64,000 nucleotides of DNA from the NCBI GenBank assembly GCA_022410635.1, contig JAJVDF010000860.1, positions 310,001-374,000 on the forward strand, read 5' to 3'. Source of the stretch: Tretioscincus oriximinensis. Its lineage: Eukaryota > Chordata > Lepidosauria > Squamata > Gymnophthalmidae. A model generated the notes under the pieces. It searched no databases. It saw only the letters and a program-made list of their open reading frames with translations, and was not told the origin of the DNA. Positions 50,401 through 60,049 of the stretch are shown here, piece after piece (position 1 is the first letter of the stretch; every line of letters begins with the position of its first letter). Made by a program: the position numbers and the translations under genes.

Positions 50401-52206
50401 GGATATACTATGAAACAGTCTTCAAATGTGTATTTTGTATGTCAACAAAAAAATATATTTTTAAATATTTTTTTTCATTTCAAATAGAAATACAGTTCTA
50501 TTTATAAAAACTCATCAGGCTCAGACATGCAAACCAAGTTTTATCCACAATCAAAATCTCATTTCAGGTGCCTCTCCATACCTTTTTAATCTTTAGTCAC
50601 ACGGCTGGTAAAATAACTGATAGGTTTCCAGATTTCAGACTTGGTATGTATTACAATTACTGTCATTTCTGTATTTCTTGACAAAACGTCAGGAACGTGA
50701 AAATGACAAGAGCCTGTGGTCATTAGATACACATACCACCGTCATATCCACCACCTCCTCGACGCATTCTGTCATACATACTTCCACGCCCAGCTCCATA
50801 ATAACCCCCTCTTCCTCCCATTGGTCTATCATATGGTCCAGGTCGCTGTCCCATCATTCTTCGTGGTGGGTCATAGAATCCTCGGATTTCAGTCTTACTA
50901 CTTTTGAAGATCTCAATATATCTGAGTAAAAAAAGATTTTCAATGTACAAATGTAAGCATAAATATAGGTATTCCTTGGACAAAAATTACAAGTTGCACA
51001 AATAAATTTTGTGATATCTATTTTCTAGACACAACTTTCAATAAAGTGCGCACTGATTTTCAAGTGACACTTGAGCTTTAGGATTTTTTTTAAAGGAAAA
51101 TATTTCCATTATTTAATTTTACTGGCTAACATCTAGCTGCACAATAAATAACATAAAACTCTAAACCATGCTCCCCCCTACCCCAGTAATTATTACTATT
51201 TTTAAAAAAAATGTCTGGCTATCACAATCCACCCTCCACAAAATTGATAACAACCCAATTTAGCAATCTACATATGAGCACCATTTCCCCCTCCCACCAA
51301 ATTTACTATACTCCCCAAATTACTTAGGGTGATTTTTTTAAATTAAAAATAGCCAGTTATTTTAAGCTCCCCAACCCCCCAAAAGCAAATCCTGCCCCCA
51401 ACCCCCCAAAAGAGATTTAACCCCATCCCAAACTCTCCATCCCCACCTGTGCCCTATTCTTTCCTTGTGTTTCCCCAGAGCTTTTTCTGCTATCTCCTTT
51501 GAAGCAAACTGCACGAAGGCCTCCCCTGTGCTTCTCCCCTGGTAGTCCAGCGTCAATGTTATCCCATTTGGCACGATTTCCAACCCTTTAACCCAAGGAC
51601 AAATAACCCCATCAAGGGGAAAAGTGTTAAAGTCTGAAACATTCCCATCTTAGAAAATACTTAAAAGAAAATCTACACAATGCAAGAAATTAGCGTTTTT
51701 TTGCCCCCCTCCCCCCAATCTAGCCCAAATACACAAACTAAAGATCTTTCATTACATGTGTTTAGACATTCTATTACTATCTCTCTGATCAGGCTACACA
51801 GCAACAGCTACATCACAAAGGCCCACCACTACTGCATGATGTAGTAACTACATTCTCCAAATTCTGATTCATAGGCAAGGAATCTAAACAAAACAGAATC
51901 CTATACTGCCAAAACGATTTCTTAACTGTTTAAAAATAACTTAAAATAAAGAATACCACAATTAGCAATCTATATTTTAAACTGATCCCATCCTCCCCCC
52001 AAAACAGCTATAATAAATTGTACTATTTCAAATAGCAATCTTTGCAGACATAGAAACACTGAAAGTCACTTGACATTAACACTAGAGCTACCTTGAAAGA
52101 ACTGAACGATCTCCTCCTTGCTGCAGCCAAATGGCAGACCACGCAATCGTACTGTTCCATCACTAGATGAATCATTTGGACCATTATGTTTCCCAGCCCA
52201 GTCCAT
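47342..52206 (-). CDS. HNRNPH3: HNRNPH3, heterogeneous nuclear ribonucleoprotein H3 (nine coding exons)
   Basis: Nuclear RNA-binding protein of the hnRNP H/F family, which binds G-runs through quasi-RRMs and modulates splicing. Nine exons join to 1026 nt (341 aa plus stop; human is 346 aa as I recall). qRRM1 is about residues 16-93 ([19 protein letters not shown]). A Gly/Tyr/Arg-rich linker follows ([20 protein letters not shown]). qRRM2 is about 196-268 ([20 protein letters not shown]). The tail is Gly-rich and ends GGGWRGMY. H3 rather than H1/H2/F is shown by the [14 protein letters not shown] start, which lacks the usual first qRRM, and by the RUFY2 neighbour. The ATG lies 4 nt into exon 2. 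All introns are GT/AG. The gene is tail-to-tail with RUFY2. Confidence 0.96.
47935..48024 (-). CDS. HNRNPH3: HNRNPH3 exon 9 (residues 287-317)
   Basis: Acceptor TTTTTTAG, donor GTAAGT; 90 bp, frame-preserving. It encodes [20 protein letters not shown] and GTPDGLGGY. Confidence 0.94.
48104..48184 (-). CDS. HNRNPH3: HNRNPH3 exon 8 (residues 260-287)
   Basis: Acceptor GTTTGAAG, donor GTAGGC; 81 bp, frame-preserving. It encodes [20 protein letters not shown] then YGRDGM. A GSGMGG repeat that I recall in mammals appears once less here, accounting for much of the 5-residue length difference. Confidence 0.93.
48771..48906 (-). CDS. HNRNPH3: HNRNPH3 exon 7 (residues 215-260)
   Basis: Acceptor CACTTCTAG, donor GTAAGT. 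It encodes [20 protein letters not shown] through [14 protein letters not shown], the core of qRRM2. Confidence 0.95.
49330..49460 (+). repeat. Dispersed repeat (GAAGAAGTAGAC / AAAGCTTATGCC)
   Basis: Best copy of the family at 7500-7640: CTGAAGAAGTAGACCTGTCT, ACGAAAGCTTATGCC and AACACGGCTATTTCTCTGAA. HNRNPH3 intron 6. Confidence 0.65.
49635..49750 (-). CDS. HNRNPH3: HNRNPH3 exon 6 (residues 176-214)
   Basis: Acceptor TGTTTAG, donor GTAAGT. It encodes [20 protein letters not shown] and [18 protein letters not shown], the start of qRRM2. Confidence 0.95.
49851..50054. mobile_element. Tc1/mariner-type MITE (204 bp)
   Basis: Inverted ends of about 43 bp start CAGGGTGCTTCAAAAAA; they differ by one A and one substitution. 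TA dinucleotides flank both sides (49849-49850 and 50055-50056). It lies in HNRNPH3 intron 5. The interior is non-coding. Confidence 0.8.
50301..50387 (-). CDS. HNRNPH3: HNRNPH3 exon 5 (residues 147-176)
   Basis: Acceptor TCTCACAG, donor GTAAGA; 87 bp, frame-preserving if skipped. It encodes [20 protein letters not shown] and DDRMRDGR. Confidence 0.95.
50737..50921 (-). CDS. HNRNPH3: HNRNPH3 exon 4 (residues 85-147)
   Basis: Acceptor TTTACTCAG, donor GTATGT. It encodes [20 protein letters not shown] and the Gly/Arg/Tyr linker through [16 protein letters not shown]. Confidence 0.95.
51365..51446 (-). promoter_or_regulatory. HNRNPH3: G-run cluster at the exon 3 donor, candidate splicing control element
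   Basis: On the minus strand seven G-runs of 3-6 lie within 76 nt of intron (51444-51441, 51429-51427, 51424-51421, 51407-51402, 51399-51395, 51380-51375, 51372-51369). Further 6-nt G-runs sit upstream of the exon at 51716-51711 and 51709-51704. hnRNP H/F proteins bind such runs. Confidence 0.5.
51447..51585 (-). CDS. HNRNPH3: HNRNPH3 exon 3 (residues 39-85)
   Basis: Acceptor GGGTTAAAG, donor GTGGGG. It encodes [20 protein letters not shown] through [12 protein letters not shown], the second half of qRRM1. Both splice sites are weaker than those of neighbouring exons, and G-runs begin right at the donor. Confidence 0.94.
52092..52206 (-). CDS. HNRNPH3: HNRNPH3 exon 2, first coding exon (residues 1-39)
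   Basis: The exon begins at 52210 after a TTTAAACAG acceptor, so CAAA precedes ATG at 52206. It encodes [20 protein letters not shown] and [18 protein letters not shown]; the donor is GTAGCT. Confidence 0.95.
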
Positions 52207-52210
52207 TTTG

Positions 52211-53847
52211 CTGTTTAAAATCAAACACCATAAAAAACATAAACAGCAAATTTAGCATTTGAGAATCATGATTTACCCCACCCCCCTTCCTAAGCATTAG
52301 CAATATTGGACATTGTTTAAAGCATTACACCAAGACAGCTACAACTGCCGTCTGAAACTCATGACACACAAAACTAGCATGACCTGCTCATGCAGCCTAC
52401 CACAGTGCTACACACAAGATCTCCGAGCCTAGCTATAAAGACAATGCTACTGCTGAGCAAAGTACTGATGCCTCCCCAGTTCCTCTCACATTAACCTGTC
52501 ATGCACTGACCCGTTCAGTAAATATACCCAATGGATGCTATTCATGATTCACATTATTGCTGTAAACTGTTTCCGAAATTCATATCACCCACGTGCAACA
52601 TCTTTCTATTGTCAGCATGCAAGTCACTTGCACATTTCACTCTAACGCAACTAGACCGTATTTCTACAGAAACTCAGCAGACTGAAGGTCTGATAACTAA
52701 GGCAATTGATAAGAAGGTGGAGAAAAGTGACTTTGGGAAAGTCTGATGAGAACAGGGTAAACATTAACCAGCTGAAGACTTCAAAATGCATACTATATAA
52801 TCTCAGGTTTAATAAAAACTTTTTCTGTAGCTCAGCTCATTAAAACGGCATTATGTATCAACACTTTTCAAAACATTTTTCTTTGCAATTTAGCTTGATT
52901 CACATCTTCAGAAGGTGATACTGCTTCTTCCCAATTACCCATGCAAAAAAAATTCCAAAGGATACCATAGTACAGGAGCATACGAAAGTCCTATCATTGC
53001 ACTAAAATCAGTTCCTACTGATCTGCTTTAGAGGATGTGTTGAGAAATTGAGATTGAAAAGCTGATTCCCTTATAGCAAACCTGGGAAGAATTGTTCTCA
53101 ATAAGTGGGAAAAGGATATTATAATGCCTTTTTTCTGCCACTGATTTCACCAGAACTGAGCAAATAGAAGAACGCTTCATGAATGACCCATGAAGGGTCA
53201 TAGAGAGCCCAAGTGGGAATATACCTAGCAATGGATTATTCACTAAAGTTTCACTGAAAGCGATTAGCATTCAAAAGCAACTTGCAAAATCCCAAAATCA
53301 AAGACAAGAGAATCAATGAATTTTCACAACATATCCAATCCCTCACAGCCTCAAGACTTAAAAATCTCCCTCAAAATATACCACCATCACTTTAATCTCA
53401 CATCTTCTAGAAGAGAGGAACAGCCAAAACAAAGTTCAGCACCATGACCGAGGCAGCATGTAATTTGCTTTCTTCAACTTCGAATGACAGTTCACAGTTC
53501 AAGAAAAGGAGTCCATTTGGAGAGAGAAAAAAGACAAGAGTCAAGCAACTGGGGTGGACCAGACTGCTCAAATCAAGATAAAGATTATGTTGTTTTATTA
53601 GTTAGGGCAAGTTTACAAATGTCAACAGTAGCAGCCTGGAAAAAGGGTGCAAACTATGAAACTTCACAGCAGGCTCTTCTTTTAACCTTTTGGCCAGTTA
53701 AAGGGAAGGATAGAGCTACCACAGCCTTCTCAAGGAAGTCAGAAAAATATAGCTGCACAAAATTCCTACGATGTGTCTGCCTGCCACACTGCGGAGGCCT
53801 CCTTAAATTCAATTCTACTGCTATCCTTTCCTGTCCAAACACCCTTA
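52211..53847. other. HNRNPH3: HNRNPH3 intron 1, proximal part
   Basis: No repeat family recognised. The long plus-strand open frame at 53484-54047 runs into a SINE and is not a gene. Confidence 0.4.
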
Positions 53848-54160
53848 GAAGAAGAAGAAGAAGAACTTGGTTCTTATACCCCGCTTTTCTCACCTTCCAA
53901 AGGGACTCAAAGCGGCTTACAAGGATATATTTTGCCCGAAGGCTCACATTCTATCTTCCCCACCAGGCTCTGGTGGTTCCCATGTATCTACTTGCATTCA
54001 GTTGCAATTTCTTGCAATTCATGCTTTCGAATAGCTGGGTTGGCTAGAGCTACAGGCTAGTGGAAGGTGCTCACCCCTCCCCACTTCCAACACAGGGCTT
54101 CGAAACCCGATCTCCCAGGCAAGATACGAATTCCTAAGCAACTGAGCTATCCGTGCCTGC
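53848..54160 (-). mobile_element. tRNA-derived SINE, family 1, copy C
   Basis: Reverse copy: (GAA)n at 53848-53866, GGGACTCAAAGCGGCTTACA, TGGTTGGCTAGAGCTACAGG-like body, B box inverse GGGCTTCGAAACCC and head inverse CTGAGCTATCC. A 7-bp direct repeat CCTTAGA at 53843 and 54164 is a possible target duplication. HNRNPH3 intron 1. Confidence 0.8.
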
Positions 54161-54723
54161 TATCCTTAGATTCAATTCTGACTAGTTTAATTCAGCAGCA
54201 AAACCCATCAACGTATAGCAGTGACTTCTTAGGCTTTCAAATGATTTTACAACATATCCTTTAAACTTCTCTCAATCATTCATCTGGCAAAGAACCATGC
54301 CAGTATCTTGCAGTAATTTCATATAGTCTTAGTGGGTGAAAATAACTTATCAGAAAGCCAAACATTAGGATTAGGGTCCCAGTCTCACTGTAAAACACAA
54401 TAAAGGACACATCTAAGATGAGAAACAGAAGTTCAGCAGAAAATATAAATGGGACTTTAAGAGATTTATTTTTCTTGTATTTATTTTTATCACGGGATTC
54501 TGTGCATACTAACATTTGACTCTTGTGTGATCAACCATACCAATACTGGGCAGGCTCAAGTTAGGTTTCTCATCATGGAAAATTAATTTCAGTACTTCGT
54601 ATGGTGTCAATATTACTATTCTAGTAGACAAAACCCTTTTTTTTTCAGCATCTTCTATGTGGAAAGACATCCACTACACAATTCTCCATTGTTACAGATA
54701 CAGGAACAAAGTATGCTCTAAAT

Positions 54724-54990
54724 ACCCTTCGGGTATGGGGCAGGGTATAAATATAAATAAATAAATGTTTTAATATAACATTAGACATATATAGATTATT
54801 TAACAGGTGAACATGTTGCAATTTAGCCAAAGGGGCTGCTTAATATAGTTAACTTTCCTATCTGTTTCTTTTTCTACTCTTCCCTCCTTGTTAATTATTT
54901 TATTTATTTTTATTTATTTATACTTGTACCCTGCCCTATACCCAAATCAAAATATTCAAAACATCCAGTAAGAAACCAAAACAAGGCTAA
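54724..54990. mobile_element. Two inverted L2-like LINE tails
   Basis: A plus-strand tail (CCTTCGGGTATGGGGCAGGG then ATAAATAAATAAATG, 54724-54768) faces a minus-strand tail (TTTATTTATACTTGTACCCT then CCTATACCCAAA, 54893-54990). HNRNPH3 intron 1. Confidence 0.6.
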
Positions 54991-55874
54991 CTGCTCTATC
55001 CGAGCCTTAATGTATGGAGTTCTAATTAAATTTATTAATTTATTAATAACTTTTTCTGGATGCAGCAATTCAAGGCAAGTGATTTTTATTTTCTAAGTTG
55101 ATGAATATGTGCTTTAATTTCTTTTGGATCTTCAATTGATCCCACAAATTCAGTGAAGTTTCCCTTAAAGGAGTTTTTGCTTAAAGCTACCCCTTTTAGC
55201 AGTCCTCTTCTTCTATGCTGAACACAGCCTTCAGTCTAAGAAGTTTGCTGTTCACATGCCATTCTAGGCTAGCACAGGCCCAGAATGGTGTGCAGAAAAC
55301 TGACCTCTTACTGGAAAAGAATGAGGCCTAGTGTATTTTGAATCCTATATAGGATAAACCCTGTTTAGCTTTCCATTGTTGGTGATCTAATGACAAACCC
55401 AAAATTTCCAGAGAAATTCTATCCCTCTAACCCTTATTCAAAAGTGTTAAGACAAGAAGTGATACATTTCAAGAAACTAAAATCCATAAATCTTAATCAA
55501 TCCATATTTGTAGGGAAAGTTTAGGAAAGTATCATTTAGTGCTCTCAAACCTCTAATACACAGGCACCAACATGGAGGTATTTGCTAGTCACACAAGTAA
55601 TAACTACAAGTAATCAAGGTTAAGCAGTGTGTGAGAAAAGGTGGGCATGGAAAGGACTTCCAGTCGACCAAGTCAGAACATAACTTGAAACGTAACTTTA
55701 TAGGAAGTTAATTATTCCTTCTTTATATGGAAGCTGACATATAAGCATTTGTTGATGTTAAAGGTTTTGATAAAAGTATGTCACTCCTGTATGATAAAGA
55801 TAAAAAGTAAAGAAGAGAAGGCACCAGTATGATAAAGATAAAAAGAAAAAAAAGAAGGCACCATTTATCTAAGT
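54991..55874. other. HNRNPH3: HNRNPH3 intron 1, nothing recognised
   Basis: Includes a short imperfect duplication of GTATGATAAAGATAAAAAG at 55789 and 55829. No exon seen. Confidence 0.4.
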
Positions 55875-56194
55875 TAGGGGTGAAGAACCTAAGGTTCAGG
55901 CCCAGGGAATCATTTGGCCCGGTCTGCAGCATACTCCAAGGAACCATTAGGCCTCCCTAGCTAAATAATCATGCCTCACTTTGTTAAAACATGAAGTGAA
56001 AAAAAGGAGGGAGGCAGGTGAGTGCGAAGGCATAGGAAGCATTGAAAACCCCATGATTTAGTAGGCCTGGGTGAGAGAAGGGGCCTGGCCAGAAGCAGGA
56101 AGTGTGGCAGGGCCTAGGGGGACAGGTCTAGGTCCTCTAGTTATGTTACAAATATCCAAATGGCTCCTGGCAGAAAAAAGGTTCCCTAAGTCTG
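55875..56194. mobile_element. hAT-type MITE (320 bp)
   Basis: Ends TAGGGGTGAAGAACC and the inverse of CAGACTTAGGGAACC; flanks ATCTAAGT (55867-55874) and ATCTAAAT (56195-56202), 7 of 8 matching. The interior is an inverted relative of 28107-28474. HNRNPH3 intron 1. Confidence 0.65.
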
Positions 56195-56202
56195 ATCTAA
56201 AT

Positions 56203-57345
56203 AATACAACCTGACAGCTCAACACTAACGCACCCTTACATGTTCCTATGCAGATCAAATTACACTACATATGGCAAGTCATGTTTCTCAACAGAATTTT
56301 CCATCGTCAACTTACAGTATCATAAAGCCCAAGATTCATGGAGAACAGTTACAAGGAAAAGAATCCCTTGTGTTCCATTCTTCATTTTCTTGGAATAAAA
56401 ATGCTTATTTCCTTGCCTTCCCCCAAACTACCCCAAAATTTCAGAGTCGAAAGAAATGAACGCACAGCTTAATATGTACCTCTGGCATTGCACTCTAATG
56501 ACCTCTGAAGATTAGAACTCAAGTTAAACTTAACTAAGTCCAGAGTAAATAACACAATCGAGTGCATGTTTATTCAGAAGTTGTTACATAACTATAGAAA
56601 CTTTTAATTTCAGTAACATTTCAACTCATATTTTAGGAATATCCAAATCAATACAGCATATATGGTGCAGCTACCTTCTATTAAAATAGTTGTTTTCAGA
56701 ATGATTACAGCCTTATAGCAATATTACATAGCTGCATTATTCAGATTACCAAAGTAATCACAAGAATTGTTATTTCTGGAAAACGTAAAGTTTTATGAAC
56801 ACACATTTCTTCTTCTGTCCTTAGCCAGTTAAACTTTTTTCTGCTTATATAGCAGCCTACGTATTTCAAGTACGATTCAGTGGTTTTATCTGTCAACTTT
56901 TGTTCTCTACAACTGTATTTTCTGCCATTCCTTGAATCAAATGTTGATTCACAGCTGTATTTAGTTAGCAAAAAACTGGATCATTTGTAATTGATAGATC
57001 CTTTATCAGACCCCTTATGACTGATGAAGTAGCCACTCTCTCTGATACACGGCACTTGCAGCTTAAAACTGGATTCTGGGCTCCATCTCCTGATGTCTGA
57101 TTGAAGTGGAATTTGCTGATTATTGTTATGATCAATACTGGGAGTTTTCTGGCTGGAAATGTCAGCTGAGAGCCCCCAAATGCATACCTTGTGCAAGATC
57201 AGATCATCTGATAACACCTCCCACTGCTGGACTTTTCCAAATTAGAGCTCTAGCACCAATCTGTTAAAAGAAGTTAACACAAAGATCTCCACAGCCAGCC
57301 TCCCCCACAGCACTCCAACTCAGCCCTGCGCTCAAGCCTTCATCC
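56203..57345. other. HNRNPH3: HNRNPH3 intron 1, upstream part
   Basis: AT-rich unique-looking sequence up to the CpG island; no exon seen. Confidence 0.4.
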
Positions 57346-57349
57346 TGCC

Positions 57350-58480
57350 ACTCGCAGCATCAGCCAGGGAGCGCCACAGAATGCGCAAGCGCAGAAAGTC
57401 TGGGAGGGAGGGTTCGAGAGCGTGTGGCACACCCAGAGGCCCCGCCCGCTCTCCACTGAGCCTTATTCTGGGTTATATCCCGTTACAAAGTTTGGCCATC
57501 CGCTTGCCAGCGTAATCTATGGCGGGTCCCATCCGGGGCCTGCCGTAGCCTATGCTAGCACGTAGAGGGCAGGCTCCAATCCCGAGATAAAGGCCAGAAG
57601 GCGGCTCAAGGGGGATAGGACCAGTGTCCAGTCACGTTGCTGAGGGAAAAGGGGGAAGGGAAAGAGCCAAACCAAATCGCAGTATATACTAGACACGCGC
57701 AAGGCCTCGTCGTCTTTTGTCATTCTCCTCAGGCGGCTGTTTGCGAGCTCGCTTCCGTCCCCGCCTACTTAGCAACCGTTAAAGACACAAGCAGGCAGGG
57801 CGGGCCACCATTGCTACGCCTCGTCCGTATGGCCTGAAAGGCATCACCGCCGACAGAGCCCCAGGGCTGCTCAACACCTCCCTCAGCGCCGCTACCACAC
57901 ACAACCACCTTCAAAATGGCGAAGGGAGCCCTCCTAAGCCGCCGCTTCTTAACCCTTCCCCTTGCTCTCCCGCCACCTGCCCGACCCGGCGGAGGAGCGC
58001 TCGCTAACTGCTGCTCTGGGGCCCGAGGAGGAGGCGGCGGCGGCGGCGGGCCCGCCCACTTCGGCTCACAATCCCCCCCCCCCCCCCCCCCACGGTGCCC
58101 TGGCTAAGCGAACACAATGGCGCCGGCTTCCTCCTCCTGCCGCCACCCCACTCACCGGCAACACCTCACCCACTTCCCCAGGCGAACGGCCCAAACGGGA
58201 GCGCGGTGTGAACTCCCCCACAAAGAAACAAGGAAGCGCTTAACGGCGCCTCAGAAACAAGCTACGCAAAGCAGAGAAGCGGCGGGCAGGACGATGGCGT
58301 CGGAGGCGCGCGCACGTCTCGCGATGCCGCCGCCGAGATTTTTTTTTTTTTACGTTTCTGCGTTGCGACGCATGCGCACTCTGCTAACAAATGAGCGAGG
58401 ACGTTGGAAAGGGTACCACGTGCAGCAGCAGTCGTTGATGGCGTGGGGAGGGGGAGGGAGAACAGGACGCATGCGCGTAG
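57350..58480. promoter_or_regulatory. HNRNPH3: CpG-island promoter of HNRNPH3
   Basis: GC- and CpG-rich with NRF1-like sites at 57382-57393 (TGCGCAAGCGCA), 58368-58378 and 58467-58477 (ACGCATGCGC). There is a CACGTG E-box near 58418 and YY1-like AAAATGGCG and ACAATGGCG near 57913 and 58115. A consensus donor on the minus strand (CCG followed by GTGAGT, exon end 58156) could end the non-coding first exon. Poly-C at 58073-58092 and poly-T at 58339-58350 interrupt it. In mammals PBLD starts divergently here, but no PBLD coding exon is visible in the rest of the window. Confidence 0.7.
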
Positions 58481-58649
58481 CAGCCGTGCGTTTAATGCCT
58501 CTGAGTGACGCGTATGCCGTAATGCTGCTTAGAATCTATATATTCCTGCTAAATGAATCTTGTTGGGGAAGGAATCGTAGAGGGGGTGGGGAGATTTTAA
58601 AATGCAAGAACGGTAATACACCGAAATGGATATAATATATTTTAAAATA

Positions 58650-59140
58650 TTAGCGCATCCCCTTGATGAAATTCGGCTGCAACGTCTGGGCCTCTTCAGC
58701 CACAAAAGACACATTGAACTGTATAATATCATGCATGGGGTGGATCAAGTGAACAAAGAAAATTATTTTCTCTGTCACACAACACTAAGACCAGGGAGCA
58801 TTCCTTGATGTTTATGGGCAGAAGAGTGAGGACAGACAAAGGAAAGTATTTTTTCACCCAGAGGGTCTTCAGCCTTTGGAATTTACTTCCAAGAGAGGTA
58901 GTGGTAGCTAGCAGCCTGGATAGCTTTAAGAGAGGATTGGACAAGTTCATGGACACCAAGGGAATCAATAGCTACTTGGATAGATCTCTTAGTACTGCCT
59001 CTGGGATGGAGCAACAGGCAGGATTCCTGAAATATCATTTGCAGGGCATCAGGAACAGGTGAAGAGTTTGCTTTCTTCTGTTTCAGACTATTCAGGTGGG
59101 CCCCATTCAGAAGGGCTCTTCTTGTGTATATTCTTAATGT
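58650..59140 (+). mobile_element. CR1 LINE, ORF2 C-terminus and 3'UTR
   Basis: Starts at RLQRLGLFSHKRHIELYNIM and continues through [20 protein letters not shown] and SLDSFKRGLDKFMDTKGI to the untranslated tail. Frame-broken. Confidence 0.85.
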
Positions 59141-59318
59141 TCTTTTTCTCATTTCAACAGTATTTTAAATAATTTTCTCCCCTATNATATACACCCCCGC
59201 TTCCCTTTTTTATACCTCTCCCCTACATCTGGAATACGAATTGTAATCTTAATTTTGTTGCTTCGCTCCTTACATGTGCCACCAAATAATTCTTAACTAC
59301 CAACCGTCCCATTTACAG

Positions 59319-59736
59319 CAGTGATCGTGAACCTTTTCAGCTTGGCATGTCAAAATCCGTAAAAAAACAAACAAACCTAGCTTGAGTTCCGTTTTGCATC
59401 TAGAAATAGCCATTATTTGGTGCTACAGCTCAAGTCTAGTAAAAAAAGGATATATTTTTGATACACNTTTATTAAAGAAGGAAAAACAAATAATTAAAAC
59501 TTTTTGTTGCTGAATATCATGTGCTAAATCTTCAATTGAAAGTTGGTATTTCATACACTTCAAGCCCAAGCAGGTGCTACTAACTTCGTCTGTCAGTCAA
59601 TTTCTTTTATTGGTTTTAATATTATTTAATGCTGAGAATCTTCACATGTGCCAATTTTTTTTCAATTTTTTTTTAAATTTAATCTGGGCAGTGGTGTGTC
59701 ACCTTTAACACATGTGTCATAGGTTAAACATCACTG
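59319..59736. mobile_element. hAT-type MITE, OposCharlie-like ends (418 bp)
   Basis: Ends CAGTGATCGTGAACC and (reverse) CAGTGATGTTTAACC, flanked by ATTTACAG (59311-59318) and ATTTACAA (59737-59744), 7 of 8 matching. The right end (ACACATGTGTCATAGGTTAA) resembles the OC1 group of hAT elements as I recall it. One ambiguous base at 59467. Confidence 0.7.
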
Positions 59737-59744
59737 ATTTACAA

Positions 59745-60049
59745 TCTCTAACCTGTCCATTTTCTATCTAGACTATTTACAATTCTATTTTGATATTAAT
59801 TATATATTCATAGAGTCTCTGGATTATTGATTTAGTATTGTCCTTATATCTCTTGGTACTGTTACCAGTCTTCACCATAATAGTTCTTTATTCCGTTTTC
59901 TGATGCTGGCCTGGTCTCTGGCGTTGTTGTTGATATGGCACCAGACGACTAAGCCTGGTCACATCGAAGTTTTAATCCAGCTTCAGTCCATTTTTAGGGT
60001 GAGAGAACACTTCAGCAAAGCAGGGAAGTACGCTTTCGCCAAGTTTGTT
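59745..60049. other. Gene-free sequence between two mobile elements
   Basis: No exon or repeat family recognised. Confidence 0.4.

Noticed and set aside
47342..52206. Assignment to HNRNPH1, HNRNPH2 or HNRNPF
   Set aside because: Those begin with an additional first quasi-RRM; this protein starts directly with [14 protein letters not shown] and has only two.
53484..54047. 187-codon plus-strand open frame in HNRNPH3 intron 1
   Set aside because: Its second half is the antisense of a tRNA-derived SINE; no conserved motif in the first half.
58117..58635. 172-codon plus-strand frame from the HNRNPH3 CpG island, considered as PBLD
   Set aside because: It shows none of the PBLD N-terminal features I know and is poor in hydrophobic structure; treated as chance.
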